Assembly (NCBI GenBank): GCA_016869675.1
Contig: VGDP01000001.1
Location: 170,895-234,894, forward strand
Source: Alphaproteobacteria bacterium
Lineage (GTDB): Bacteria; Pseudomonadota; Alphaproteobacteria; SP197
Length of the DNA: 64,000 bases
Direction of reading: 5' to 3'
The notes below the pieces were generated by a model, which saw nothing but the letters and a program-made list of their open reading frames with translations, was not told the DNA's origin and made no database searches. Below are positions 1 to 8,753 of this stretch, one piece after another. The first letter of the stretch is position 1; every line of letters starts with the position of its first letter. Made by a program: the position numbers and the translations under genes.

Positions 1-63
1 GAGCCCATGGTGCGCCGGCTGTTCGACCGGCCGCCCGGCCACGATCTGGCGACCGACGGTTAG
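1..63 (+). CDS. C-terminal end of an unidentified protein (partial)
   Basis: The first 20 codons of the window read open in frame 1 (EPMVRRLFDRPPGHDLATDG) and end in TAG at 61-63, eighteen bases before the deacylase start. This looks like the tail of an upstream gene on the same strand, possibly co-transcribed with the deacylase. Too little is present to identify it. Confidence 0.4.
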   Translation, partial: EPMVRRLFDRPPGHDLATDG

Positions 64-81
64 GCCCGCGGGCCCCTCGCC

Positions 82-1095
82 ATGGCCGCCTGGACGCGCA
101 GCTGGTCGCGGGTCGACTTCGACAAGCCGGGCAAGCAGGTCGGCGCCTTCAACGTCGGCCACTCCGTGCACCGCTCGGCCTACGGTGTGGTGCCGGTGCC
201 CATGACCGTGATCAAGAACGGCTCGGGCCCGACCGTGCTGCTGATGGCCGGTAACCACGGCGACGAGTACGAGGGCCAGGTCGTGCTGGCGCGGCTGATC
301 CGCACGCTCGAGCCCGCGCGCGTCCAGGGCCGGCTGATCGTCGTGCCGTGCGCCAACACCCCCGCCGCGCGCGCCGGCACGCGCACCTCGGCGATCGACG
401 GCGGCAACCTGAACCGCGTGTTCCCGGGCCGCATCGACGGCACCCTGACCGAGCAGATCGCGCACTACATCGCCGAAGTGCTGATGGAGCAGAGCGACGT
501 GTTCGTCGATCTCCATTCGGGCGGCTCGTCGCTCGAGTACATGCCCTACGCCATGGCCCACGTGGCGGGGCCGGGGCCCGAGGCGCGCGCGACGGTCGCG
601 GCCATGATGGCCATGGCGTACCCGCACGGCATAGTGTCGAGCGGCGTGACCCAATCGGGCACCGCCGGCGACACGGCGGTGGCCAGGGGCCTCATGACAC
701 TGGGCGGCGAATTCGGCGGCCGCGGTGTCGTCGAGCCCGCCCATGTGCGGCTGCTGCAGCGCGGCGTGGACAACCTGCTCGCCCATCTGGGCGTGGTCGA
801 GGGCCCGATCGTGCCCGGCGATGTGCCGACCCGTGTCGTCCTGTCGGGCACCACGGATTCGTTCGTGTTCGCCGACACCGCCGGGCTGTTCGAGCCGACG
901 TGCGGACTGGGCGAGCCGATCGCCACGGGCTCGATGGTCGGCTGGATCCATGTTCCCGAGGATCCGCTGCGCCCGCCGGTGGCGCAGCACGCCGCCATGG
1001 GCGGCACCGTGATGGCGCGCCGCGCCATGGGCCGCTGCGAACCCGGCGACTGCCTGCTGGAGATCGCCCGCGACGACGCGACCGACTGGACCTGA
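82..1095 (+). CDS. Succinylglutamate desuccinylase/aspartoacylase family deacylase (DoeB-like)
   Basis: A zinc carboxypeptidase-fold deacylase of 337 residues. Visible motifs are GNHGDEYEG (zinc ligands His59 and Glu62), NLNRVFPG (about 109-116) and DLHSGG (third zinc ligand His145). A C-terminal beta-rich segment follows from about residue 250. The family removes acyl groups from amino acids. The length and the motifs GNHGDEYEG and RTSxIDGGNLNR resemble DoeB, which deacetylates N-acetyl-diaminobutyrate in ectoine breakdown, but the substrate cannot be read from sequence. A paralogue lies at 9941-10930. No strong ribosome site precedes the ATG. It ends 17 bases before the GST gene, so the two are probably co-transcribed. 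Confidence 0.85.
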   Translation: MAAWTRSWSRVDFDKPGKQVGAFNVGHSVHRSAYGVVPVPMTVIKNGSGPTVLLMAGNHGDEYEGQVVLARLIRTLEPARVQGRLIVVPCANTPAARAGTRTSAIDGGNLNRVFPGRIDGTLTEQIAHYIAEVLMEQSDVFVDLHSGGSSLEYMPYAMAHVAGPGPEARATVAAMMAMAYPHGIVSSGVTQSGTAGDTAVARGLMTLGGEFGGRGVVEPAHVRLLQRGVDNLLAHLGVVEGPIVPGDVPTRVVLSGTTDSFVFADTAGLFEPTCGLGEPIATGSMVGWIHVPEDPLRPPVAQHAAMGGTVMARRAMGRCEPGDCLLEIARDDATDWT

Positions 1096-1112
1096 ACCGG
1101 GGAGGCCATGTC

Positions 1113-1721
1113 ATGATCGAGCTGTACACCGCGCCCACCAGCAACGGCCGCCGCGCCACCATCGCGCTGGAGGAGTGCGGCCTGCCCTACCGCGCCCATG
1201 TGGTGACCCTGGGCGGCGTCAAGCCCGAAGGCCTGCTGCGCATCAATCCGCTGGGCGACATCCCGGCGATGCACGATCCAGGCGGCCCTGGCGGCAAGCC
1301 GATCGGGCTCAGCCAGTCCATGGCGATCCTGCTCTACGCGGCAGATAAGGCCGGGCGTTTCATGCCCGCCGACCGGACCGCGCGGGCCCAGACGATGCAG
1401 TGGCTGATGTACGCCGCCACCGATATCGGCCCGACCAGCAACACGGTCTTCTACCTCGAGAACCAGGTCCCCGACCGGGTCGATTCGACCATCAAGTTTT
1501 TCCACGACCGCCTGGTCAACTTCCTGACGCATCTGAACCGGCGGCTCGGCCAGGTCGAGTATCTGGTCGGCGAACTCAGCGTCGCCGACCTGGCGCTCTA
1601 CCCGAGCTTCCTGATCCGCAAGCCGCTGGCCGAGGCGCACGGCCTGCAGCACCTGCTGCGTTGGGCCGCGGCCCTGGCCGCGCGCCCCGCCATCGCGCGC
1701 GGCGTAAAGGCCGCGGGCTAG
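1113..1721 (+). CDS. Glutathione S-transferase family protein
   Basis: A 202-residue cytosolic GST-like protein. The N-terminal thioredoxin-like domain begins MIELYTAPTSNGRRATIALE, has the cis-proline region near NPLGDIPA, and contains the glutathione-binding segment LSQSMAILLY. The alpha-helical C-terminal domain runs from about residue 90 and includes the VADLALYP motif. The pattern resembles the YghU/YfcG-type GSTs, often active on disulfides or peroxides. The open frame extends far upstream, but the ATG at 1113 is preceded by GGGGAGG at a good distance, and the fold starts there. Substrate is unknown. Confidence 0.87.
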   Translation: MIELYTAPTSNGRRATIALEECGLPYRAHVVTLGGVKPEGLLRINPLGDIPAMHDPGGPGGKPIGLSQSMAILLYAADKAGRFMPADRTARAQTMQWLMYAATDIGPTSNTVFYLENQVPDRVDSTIKFFHDRLVNFLTHLNRRLGQVEYLVGELSVADLALYPSFLIRKPLAEAHGLQHLLRWAAALAARPAIARGVKAAG

Positions 1722-1860
1722 AGCAACATCCGCACACGCTGAACCTTGTTAGTTCAGCGTGTTCGGATAATGTTGCTCGCGATTCAACAACCTAGAGCGG
1801 CTTGCCCGATCAGGTTGAACCACGGAGTGATTCAACCTGATCGGTCCCTGCTCTAGGAAC
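1722..1860. repeat. Palindromic intergenic repeat element, family A (copy 1)
   Basis: Two adjacent imperfect hairpins follow the GST gene. The first spans about 1721-1778, with ACACGCTGAAC and GTTCAGCGTGT as its inner arms and GAGCAACAT/ATGTTGCTC outside. The second is bounded by CTAGAGC and GCTCTAG (1792-1856) and has perfect 12-base arms GATCAGGTTGAA (1808-1819) and TTCAACCTGATC (1831-1842). The block 1772-1812 recurs nearly unchanged and inverted at 9653-9692. The CTAGAGC ends and internal palindromes look like a REP/MITE-type element. A role as a terminator is possible. Confidence 0.75.
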
Positions 1861-1892
1861 CTAGCACCGCTCCAGCCAGTCGCGGCTCACAC

Positions 1893-2010
1893 ATGACTGT
1901 CGTTTCCTGGCGCCGCGCAAGCGGCGAACCGGGAACCCAGGGCGCGATCCGATGCTTCCCCGCTGGATCTCCGGTTCCGGCTTTCGGCCGGCCCGGGGAT
2001 GACAGGAAGG
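1893..2010. repeat. Dispersed intergenic repeat, family B (copy 1)
   Basis: This stretch carries TGTCGTTTCCTGGCGCCGCG, then AGCGGCGAACCGGGAACCCA, and ends near CCCGGGGATGACA. The same ordered blocks, slightly diverged, recur after parE at 29488-29637. I see no gene in it. With the family A element it fills the 317-base gap between the GST and dipeptidase genes. Confidence 0.6.
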
Positions 2011-2038
2011 GCAGCGCAGACGTTGCATGTCTTGAGCC

Positions 2039-3040
2039 CTATCGCCACACCTGCGAGGCCAAGCGCAGGAAGTTTTCGCCCAGGATGCCGCGCACCTCGA
2101 CCTCGGAGAAGCCGCGCGTCAGCATGGTCGCCGTGATCTCGGGCAGCTGGCTCGGCGGCACGAAGCCGACCGAGCCGCCCGGGTACTCGGAAACCGGCCA
2201 GTAGTCGGGGTGCGCCGTCAGCAGGTCGTCGATGCCGCCCACTTCGAAGGCGTAGTCGAGCGCGATGCCGACGTGGGCGGGCCCCACCAGATCCGCCATG
2301 TAGGCGATGTGGTCGACGAACGTCCCGCTCGCGATGCTGTTGCCGAGGAACAGGCCGATGCCGGTGATGCCCACGACACCGCCCGTCGCCGCGCACGCCT
2401 TGATCTGGTCGTCCTTGATGTTGCGTCCGTGCCGGCACAGCGACCAGGCGTTGGAATGGGAGAAGATGACCGGGTCCGTGGACAGCTCCATGGCCTCCAT
2501 GGTCGTGCGGTAGGCGGTGTGCGAGCAATCGACGACCATGCCCACACGGTTCATGGCCTTCACCACCGACCGGCCGAAATCGGTCAGGCCCACGTCCTCG
2601 TCATGGCAGCCGCCACCCGCCAAGTTGTTGCGGTTGTAGGCGAACAGCATCTGGCGCACGCCCAGATCGTAGAACACCTCGACCATGTCGACATCGCCGT
2701 CCAGCACGTTCATGCCTTCCAGGTCGAAGGTGACCGCCAGCTTGCCTTCGCGCTTGGCGCGCCAGACATCGGTCGGCCGGTCGATCATGACGAAGCGGTC
2801 GGGGCGCGCCTTCAGCCAGCTCCGGTACGCGGCGACCGAGCACAGCGAGGTACGCCAGTCCATCACGTCGTAGCCGGCATCGATGGAGAGATAGTCGACC
2901 CCCGCCGCGCGCCAGAGGTCCAGGTTGTCGAGCTCGGCATGCGGCTGCGGGTCGAAGCCCGAATGGTCGTCCCAGATCAGGGCTTCGGCGTAGAGCGCGG
3001 CCGCGCGGGCGGCCACGTCCTCGGCGACGCGGCTGGTCAT
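2039..3040 (-). CDS. M19-family membrane dipeptidase-like protein
   Basis: A 333-residue renal-dipeptidase-like amidohydrolase. Metal-site residues of the family are visible: His26 in WDDHSGFD, Glu108 in TFDLEGMN, His174 in VDCSHT, His195 in FSHSNA, and Asp262 in VGIALDYAF. The usual His-x-Asp pair is here His-Ser-Gly, with the next Asp at position 30, so one metal ligand may be changed or displaced. There is no signal peptide, so it is probably cytoplasmic. The gene overlaps the upstream GFA gene by four bases (ATGA), implying one transcript. Substrate could be a dipeptide or another amide. Confidence 0.85.
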   Translation of the reverse strand: MTSRVAEDVAARAAALYAEALIWDDHSGFDPQPHAELDNLDLWRAAGVDYLSIDAGYDVMDWRTSLCSVAAYRSWLKARPDRFVMIDRPTDVWRAKREGKLAVTFDLEGMNVLDGDVDMVEVFYDLGVRQMLFAYNRNNLAGGGCHDEDVGLTDFGRSVVKAMNRVGMVVDCSHTAYRTTMEAMELSTDPVIFSHSNAWSLCRHGRNIKDDQIKACAATGGVVGITGIGLFLGNSIASGTFVDHIAYMADLVGPAHVGIALDYAFEVGGIDDLLTAHPDYWPVSEYPGGSVGFVPPSQLPEITATMLTRGFSEVEVRGILGENFLRLASQVWR

Positions 3041-3456
3041 GCGGTCTCCTTGCGCGGCAGGTGGTCGTCCAGAACCAGCCAGGGGATCTTCGAGCCGACG
3101 AAGATGTGCTCGATCGGGCCCGGCGCCTCGCGCATGTCCTCAGGCCAATCGCACGTGCCGGGCATGAACCAGCGCTTCTCCGGCGTGTCGTCCACGTCGA
3201 TGAACAGCTGACAGCCGCACGTCTTGCAGAAGTGGCGATGCACCGGCTTGGAGCTGTCGAAGATCGCCAGGTTGTCCTCGCCCTGCTCGATGACCAGGTA
3301 GTTGCGCCCGACCGTCGCGTAGGTCGCGAACACCGTGCCGTGTACCCGCCGGCACATGGAGCAATGGCAGTGATAGAGGTCCTGGATCGGCCCGGTCACC
3401 TTGTAGCGCACGGCACCGCACTGGCAGCGGCCGGTGATCGGCTTGGTGTTGGTCAT
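3037..3456 (-). CDS. GFA/CENP-V family zinc protein
   Basis: A 139-residue protein with the zinc-binding pattern of the glutathione-dependent formaldehyde-activating (GFA) family: CQCGAVRY near the N-terminus (Cys11, Cys13), then CHCSMCRRVHG, then CKTCGCQLF. Family members bind two zinc ions. A few bind glutathione, but most have no proven function. The open frame starts seven codons earlier, but the ATG at 3456 has AGGAGAGG just upstream and is the better start. It overlaps the dipeptidase gene by four bases. Confidence 0.85.
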   Translation of the reverse strand: MTNTKPITGRCQCGAVRYKVTGPIQDLYHCHCSMCRRVHGTVFATYATVGRNYLVIEQGEDNLAIFDSSKPVHRHFCKTCGCQLFIDVDDTPEKRWFMPGTCDWPEDMREAPGPIEHIFVGSKIPWLVLDDHLPRKETA

Positions 3457-3481
3457 GGAGCCCTCTCCTTTCGTCATCCGC

Positions 3482-4342
3482 CTATCCTTGCGCGGTCAGC
3501 ACGCCGACGCAAACGAACACCAGCACGATGCCGAGGCCCTGGAGCGCGTTGATGCGTTCGCGTAGCACCAGCCACGCCAGCAGCGTGGTCACCGCGCCGA
3601 AGGTGGAGCCGGCGACCGCCGCGATCTCGGGAAACGCGCCCGCGCTGCCCAGCAGCAGGAACAGGTAACCCGCCGTGTCCAGCACGCCCTGCACTGTCAG
3701 CACCGGCAGCCAGCGGCGCGGCAGGCGCGGCCGCTCGCGCCACCAAAGGAACAGCAAGACCAGCGCCGCCAGGCCGATGCCGCGCCCGACCCACAGCGTG
3801 GGCAGGGCGCCGAAGCCGGGCACGACCGCCTGCCCCGACCCAACCGCCACGGCGTAGAACAACGTGGCGGCCGAGGCGATGGCAATGGTGATCCACAGAT
3901 CGCGCCGCGCGGCCCGGTCCTGGCCCCCCGGCTCGACGGCCCAGGCCACCAGGACGCTGCCGACGAGGGTTCCCGCCATGGCAATCCACGTGATCACCGA
4001 GGGCCGCGCGCCCAAGGCGACCCAGAACAGGACGATCAGGACCGGGTGCGTCGCCACGATGGGCGCGACCACGGCGATGGGGCCGCGCGCGAGGCCCCTG
4101 TAGAGTAGCAGCAGGAACGCGGTCGACGTCACCCCGTTGAGCGCGACGAGAAGGACGTGCCCTGGCGACCAAGCGATGGTCGGCCGTTCGATCGCGACCC
4201 AAAGCGTCAGGCCGATCGTGCCGACCACCAGCATGCCGAGCAGCGCGCTGGCGTGGCCGACCGCACGGCTGGAGTAGCGCGCGACGAAGTCGGCGGCGCC
4301 GAAGCTCAGCGCGCACAGCGCGCCCCAAGCCGCGGCGCCCAC
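3482..4342 (-). CDS. EamA/DMT-superfamily permease
   Basis: A 286-residue inner-membrane protein made of about ten hydrophobic segments in two related halves, as in EamA drug/metabolite transporters. The second half ends in LAWLVLRERINALQGLGIVL, a typical EamA closing motif. Such proteins export amino acids or other metabolites; the substrate is not readable. The start is GTG at 4342, because an in-frame TAG lies only six codons upstream. It sits 15 bases downstream of the HupE-like gene on the same strand, so co-transcription is likely. Confidence 0.82.
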   Translation of the reverse strand: MGAAAWGALCALSFGAADFVARYSSRAVGHASALLGMLVVGTIGLTLWVAIERPTIAWSPGHVLLVALNGVTSTAFLLLLYRGLARGPIAVVAPIVATHPVLIVLFWVALGARPSVITWIAMAGTLVGSVLVAWAVEPGGQDRAARRDLWITIAIASAATLFYAVAVGSGQAVVPGFGALPTLWVGRGIGLAALVLLFLWWRERPRLPRRWLPVLTVQGVLDTAGYLFLLLGSAGAFPEIAAVAGSTFGAVTTLLAWLVLRERINALQGLGIVLVFVCVGVLTAQG

Positions 4343-4357
4343 GGGCTCGACCCACTG

Positions 4358-4930
4358 CTAGGCGACGAGCAGCACCAACCCCGCCACGGCGATCGCGGAC
4401 CCGCCGATCCGGGCGGCGTCACGGCCGCGCGGCAGCCGGCCGAGCCCGTAGCCCGCCGCGTGCAGCGCCACGGTCGCGAGCACGAAGCCCACGCCATACG
4501 TCGCCGACGAAGCCGTGGCCGGCAGCTCGGCGCAGTGCGCGTGACCATGCAGCACGGCGAACGCCGCGACGATGGCGCAGCCCACGGCTAGCGACGGCCG
4601 GATGGTCGAGGCGACGATCAGGCCGAGCACCAGCACCGAGGCCGCGATGCCGGCCTCGACGCCCGGCAGGGCCACGCCCGACCAAGCCAGCAGCGCACCC
4701 GCGACCATCGCGGCCGGGAACGCGGCGATCATTGCGATACCGGCGCGACCGGGGGCGCGCGACGCCCACAGGCCGACCGCCACCATGGCCAGCAGATGAT
4801 CGAGGCCCCCGATCGGGTGCGCGAATCCGGAAACGAGACCCTGGCCCACGGCAACGGGTGTGTGAGCCTCGGCGGCGCCTCCCGTCATGACAGCCAGAAC
4901 GGCGACGAATACCGACAGAATGCGAACCAT
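4358..4930 (-). CDS. HupE/UreJ family protein
   Basis: A 190-residue membrane protein with an N-terminal signal-like segment ending near AEAHTPV, the family hallmark HPIGGLDHLLAMVAVG, and about six further hydrophobic segments. A His-rich pair HGHAH lies near residue 130. HupE/UreJ proteins are linked to nickel uptake for hydrogenase or urease, but neither enzyme is encoded here, so the metal role is only inferred. The frame opens 15 codons earlier. I chose the ATG at 4930, which has GGAGGGGG ten bases upstream. Confidence 0.83.
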   Translation of the reverse strand: MVRILSVFVAVLAVMTGGAAEAHTPVAVGQGLVSGFAHPIGGLDHLLAMVAVGLWASRAPGRAGIAMIAAFPAAMVAGALLAWSGVALPGVEAGIAASVLVLGLIVASTIRPSLAVGCAIVAAFAVLHGHAHCAELPATASSATYGVGFVLATVALHAAGYGLGRLPRGRDAARIGGSAIAVAGLVLLVA

Positions 4931-4985
4931 GAACCGGTTACCCCCTCCTTGAAGCGACTGAGGCGCGATACGCACGACACCCTAC

Positions 4986-7163
4986 TTAGCCCGACCACGG
5001 CCCGACCAAGTTGCGCAATCCCACCACGAGCTTGTCGGAATCCGCCAGGGCCGCGCGGTTGAGCGGCGCCGAGACCACCGGCGAGGCCAGGCTGCCGGTG
5101 ACGCGCAGCACCTCGTGGTCGAGCTGGTCGAACAGGCGTTCCTGTAGCTCTTGCGCGATGCGCGCGCCGATCCCAATGCCCTTGGCGGCCTGCTCGGCGA
5201 CCAGGACCCGGTTGGTCTTGGCGACGCTGGCCGCGATGGTGCTCCAATCGAGCCCCAGAGGATCGAGCGAGCGCAGGTCGATCACCTCGGCGTCGATGCC
5301 GCTCGCCTCGGCCGCGGCGAGCGTGGCGCCGACCATCACGCCCGACGCCAGTACGGTGCACGCCCGCCCCGGCCGGGCGACACGCGCCCGCTCGAACGGG
5401 ACCAGGAAGTCGAGATCACCCTTGGGCAGCGATCCTGATGTCTGGAACAGCTCGACGTGCTCGATGACGACGACAGGATCGTCGCAGCGCAGCGCGGCGT
5501 TCATCAGGCCGACATAGTCGTGCGGCGTGGTCGGCGCGACGATGCGCCAGGCCGGGTAGTGGCTGAACAGGCCGCTCGGGTCGCCCGCGTGCTGCGAGCC
5601 GTAGCCGGTGGACGGCGAGACCCGGCAGCGCACCACGACGCGCACGGGGAAATCGCCGCCGAACATGTGGCGCACCTTGGCTATCTGGTTGAACAGCTGG
5701 TCCGCCGCCGACAGGCAGAAATCGCCGAACATGATGTCCACCACCGGGCGCAGGCCCTGCAGCGCTGCGCCCAGCGCCATGCCGAGAAAGCCGTTCTCGC
5801 AGATCGGCGTGGCGAAGATGCGCTCGGGGAAGCGTTCGATCACGCCCCGTGTCGAGCCGCTGACGCCGCCGCGCAGCCGGTGCACGTCCTCGCCCATCAC
5901 CACGATAGTCGGGTCGCGTTCCATGTTGCGCACCAGGACGTCGGCGACGGCCGTAATGTACTTGGCGTCCTCGCGCGCGTTGGCCGGCACGGCGTCGGCC
6001 TCCAGCACGCGCTGGCCCGCCAGTTCGGATTGATCGCCCCGGATACCGACGTCGACGGTCGCCGGATCGGGCGCCAGGCCGGGGCGCACGACCAGGCGGT
6101 TGGCGTCGCCGGTCACCAGGGCGCTCGTGGCGGCATCGACCAGCGCCCGCGCGCGCGCGTCGAGCCGCGCGGCGCCCGCCTCGTCCAGCACGCCCTGGTC
6201 GATCAGCCGGCGCGGCATGACGACCACGGGGTCGCGCGCGCGCCACGCCTGCTCCTCGTCCTTGGTGCGGTAGCCGAACTCGCTCCCGGGGCGCGGGCCC
6301 ATCTGGTGCAGGAACCGGTAGGTCTGCGTCTCGACCAGCACCGGGCCGCCGTGGCGGGCGATGTGGTCCTTGGCCCAGCGCATGGCCGCGCGCACCGCCA
6401 CCGCGTCCATGCCGTCGGTCTCGACGCCAGGGAACCCCAGCATCGGCCCGCGAGAGGTGAGCCGGATCTCACGCGTCTGTTCGGCGAGCGCGGTCGAGAC
6501 CGCGTAATAGTTGTTCTCGACGAAGAAGATGACCGGCAGGCCGTAGAGCGCCGCCAGGTTCATGGCCTCGTAAGCGGCGCCGTTCATGATGGTGCCGTCG
6601 CCGAAGAACGACACGGCGAGCGAGCCGGTGCCCAGCACCTTGGCCGCCAGACCGTAGCCGGCGGCGTGTGGCAGGTTGCCGCCGATGATGGCGCTGGTGC
6701 CGGGGATGCCCGCCGGCGCCCAGCGCATGTGCATCGAGCCGCCGCGCCCGCCGCAGAAGCCATCCTTGAGTCCCATGATCTCGGCCAGCGCGCGACGGGT
6801 CAGCACCATCGCCTCGGCCGGCAGCGCATCGCGGCGCGGGTCATAGCCGGCCGGCAGCATGGTGTTCAGCAGCTTGGCCAGGATCTGGTGGTGCGCACGA
6901 TGCGTGCCGTTGATCGTGTCGGTCGTCGCCAGCTCGATCATGGCGCCGACGGCGCCGGCTTCCTGGCCGATGCTGGCGTGGGCGGGGCCGTGGATCAGGC
7001 CGGCGCCGTGCAACTCCAGGACCTTCTCCTCGAAGCGCCGGATGATCAGGACTTGCTCGAGCATGCGCGCGAGCACGCCCGCGTCCTCGGCGCGCCAGTC
7101 GGCGTCGTCGACGCCGAGGCGGATCCAGGGTTGTTCGGTGGCGATCCGTTCGGTGCGCGCCAT
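4986..7163 (-). CDS. Fused alpha/beta thiamine-dependent dehydrogenase E1 component
   Basis: A 725-residue fusion of the alpha and beta chains of a 2-oxoacid (or acetoin) dehydrogenase E1. The N-terminal half has the thiamine-diphosphate motif beginning GDGTIMNGAAYEAMN and ending VENN. The C-terminal half starts near KYITAVADVLVRNM and includes the beta-chain motifs GEDV and FATPICENGFLGMALG. Separate genes are more usual; in some bacteria, as here, the two chains are one polypeptide. No E2 or E3 gene is adjacent. A GTG ten codons upstream is an alternative start. It is divergent from the aminotransferase gene, with about 100 bases between, so the two may share a control region. Confidence 0.87.
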   Translation of the reverse strand: MARTERIATEQPWIRLGVDDADWRAEDAGVLARMLEQVLIIRRFEEKVLELHGAGLIHGPAHASIGQEAGAVGAMIELATTDTINGTHRAHHQILAKLLNTMLPAGYDPRRDALPAEAMVLTRRALAEIMGLKDGFCGGRGGSMHMRWAPAGIPGTSAIIGGNLPHAAGYGLAAKVLGTGSLAVSFFGDGTIMNGAAYEAMNLAALYGLPVIFFVENNYYAVSTALAEQTREIRLTSRGPMLGFPGVETDGMDAVAVRAAMRWAKDHIARHGGPVLVETQTYRFLHQMGPRPGSEFGYRTKDEEQAWRARDPVVVMPRRLIDQGVLDEAGAARLDARARALVDAATSALVTGDANRLVVRPGLAPDPATVDVGIRGDQSELAGQRVLEADAVPANAREDAKYITAVADVLVRNMERDPTIVVMGEDVHRLRGGVSGSTRGVIERFPERIFATPICENGFLGMALGAALQGLRPVVDIMFGDFCLSAADQLFNQIAKVRHMFGGDFPVRVVVRCRVSPSTGYGSQHAGDPSGLFSHYPAWRIVAPTTPHDYVGLMNAALRCDDPVVVIEHVELFQTSGSLPKGDLDFLVPFERARVARPGRACTVLASGVMVGATLAAAEASGIDAEVIDLRSLDPLGLDWSTIAASVAKTNRVLVAEQAAKGIGIGARIAQELQERLFDQLDHEVLRVTGSLASPVVSAPLNRAALADSDKLVVGLRNLVGPWSG

Positions 7164-7261
7164 GGCGCGCGATCTTGGTTGGCGTCGCGGCACGAAGCAA
7201 GCCCGACCTTGACGCCGGCCGGCCTCGAGCCTCGAATGACTGCGGACCCCGGAGGACCGCG

Positions 7262-8662
7262 ATGACCAGTCAGCCCAACTCGACCGCCGCCCGCGACATC
7301 GCCTACCACATGCACTCGCAGACCAACCTGCGCGCGCACGAGACCCGCGGTCCCCTGGTCATGGCCCGGGGCGACGGGGTCCACGTCATCGACGACGCGG
7401 GCAACCGCTACCTCGAGGGCATGTCGGGACTGTGGTGCACGGCGCTCGGCTTCAGCGAGCGGCGGCTGGCCGAGGCGGCGGCGCGTCAGCTCGATCGCCT
7501 GCCCTACTACCACACGTTCTACGGCCGCTCGGCCGAAATCACCGTCGATCTGGCCGAGACCCTGGTCGGCCTGGCGCCCGTGCCCATGAGCAAGGCGTTC
7601 TTCGTGACCTCGGGTTCGGAAGCCAACGAGACCATGATCAAGCTGGCCTGGTACTACCACGCGGCGCGCGGCAAGCCTGGCAAGTACAAGGTCATAGCGC
7701 GGGCGCGCGCCTTCCACGGCATCACCATCGTCGCCGGCAGCCTGACCGGCCTGCCGGTGCTGCACCGGGATTTCCGTCTGCCCCTGCCCGGCTTTCTGCA
7801 CGCCCGTTGCCCCCACGCCTACCGCGAGGCCGCGCCCGACGAGACATTGGAGGCCTTCGCCGACCGCCTGGCCGCCGAACTCGACGCCACGATCCAGGCC
7901 GAGGGACCCGATACGGTGGCGGCGTTCATCGCCGAGCCGGTGCAGGGCGCCGGTGGCATCGTGGTGCCGCCCGCCAGCTACTTCCCCAAGATCCAGGAGG
8001 TGCTGCGCCGCCACGACGTGCTGGCCCTGGCTGACGAGGTGATCTGCGGCTTCGGCCGCACCGGACGCTGGTTCGGCAGCGAGACGCTGGGCTACCGCCC
8101 CGCCATGATGTCCATGGGCAAGGCGCTGACCGCCGGCTACCTGCCCATGGCGGCGGTCCTGATCGACGAGGACGTCTACCGTACCGTCGCCGACAACAGC
8201 GCCAGGATCGGCGTGTTCGGCCACGGCTTCACCCATTCGGGCAACCCGACCTGCGCCGCCGTGGCGCTGGAAGCCATCGCGATCTACCGCGAGGGCGAAC
8301 TGGTCCCGCGCGCGGCTCGGCTCGGCATGCTGCTGCACGACCGGCTGGCCGGCTTGCGCGACCACCCTCTGGTCGGCGAGGTCCGGGGCATCGGCCTGCT
8401 GGTCGGCGTCGAGCTGGTGGCCGACAAGGCCACCCGGCGCGCCTTCGACCCAGCGCTCCGGGTCGGCGCCTACGCCGACGACCGGGCCCTGGCCCACGGC
8501 CTGGTCGTGCGCGCGCTGGGCAACACGCTCGCGCTCTGCCCACCCCTGGTCATTGAGGAGCAGCACGTCGACCAGATCGTCGAGCGACTGACGCGCGCGA
8601 TCGACGATACCGAGGCCTGGGTCGAGCGCGAGGGCCTGCGCCAAGCGCCGCCAGCCGCCTGA
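7262..8662 (+). CDS. Class III (omega) aminotransferase
   Basis: A 466-residue PLP-dependent aminotransferase. It has the cofactor phosphate segment TSGSEANET, Asp258 in LADEVICGFGRTG, and the Schiff-base lysine Lys287 in SMGKALTAGY. Overall it resembles omega-amino-acid:pyruvate transaminases, which move an amino group from a terminal amine (beta-alanine, polyamine-like substrates) to pyruvate or 2-oxoglutarate. The start at 7262 has GGAGGA ten bases upstream; the open frame continues further 5' but without support. It is divergent from the fused E1 and followed by the PhyH gene on the same strand. Confidence 0.88.
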   Translation: MTSQPNSTAARDIAYHMHSQTNLRAHETRGPLVMARGDGVHVIDDAGNRYLEGMSGLWCTALGFSERRLAEAAARQLDRLPYYHTFYGRSAEITVDLAETLVGLAPVPMSKAFFVTSGSEANETMIKLAWYYHAARGKPGKYKVIARARAFHGITIVAGSLTGLPVLHRDFRLPLPGFLHARCPHAYREAAPDETLEAFADRLAAELDATIQAEGPDTVAAFIAEPVQGAGGIVVPPASYFPKIQEVLRRHDVLALADEVICGFGRTGRWFGSETLGYRPAMMSMGKALTAGYLPMAAVLIDEDVYRTVADNSARIGVFGHGFTHSGNPTCAAVALEAIAIYREGELVPRAARLGMLLHDRLAGLRDHPLVGEVRGIGLLVGVELVADKATRRAFDPALRVGAYADDRALAHGLVVRALGNTLALCPPLVIEEQHVDQIVERLTRAIDDTEAWVEREGLRQAPPAA

Positions 8663-8753
8663 TCGCGGCCCTCAGGCGGCACACGGCTTGCATTGATCCT
8701 CCCGAACGCCGCATGCTGTAGCGCGGCCGGGTTAACGGGAGTTCACCAAGGCC

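Noticed and set aside
348..1112. Extension of the GST gene into the upstream deacylase
   Set aside because: The added 255 codons are an Arg-rich shadow frame inside the deacylase gene, whereas the ATG at 1113 has a good ribosome site.
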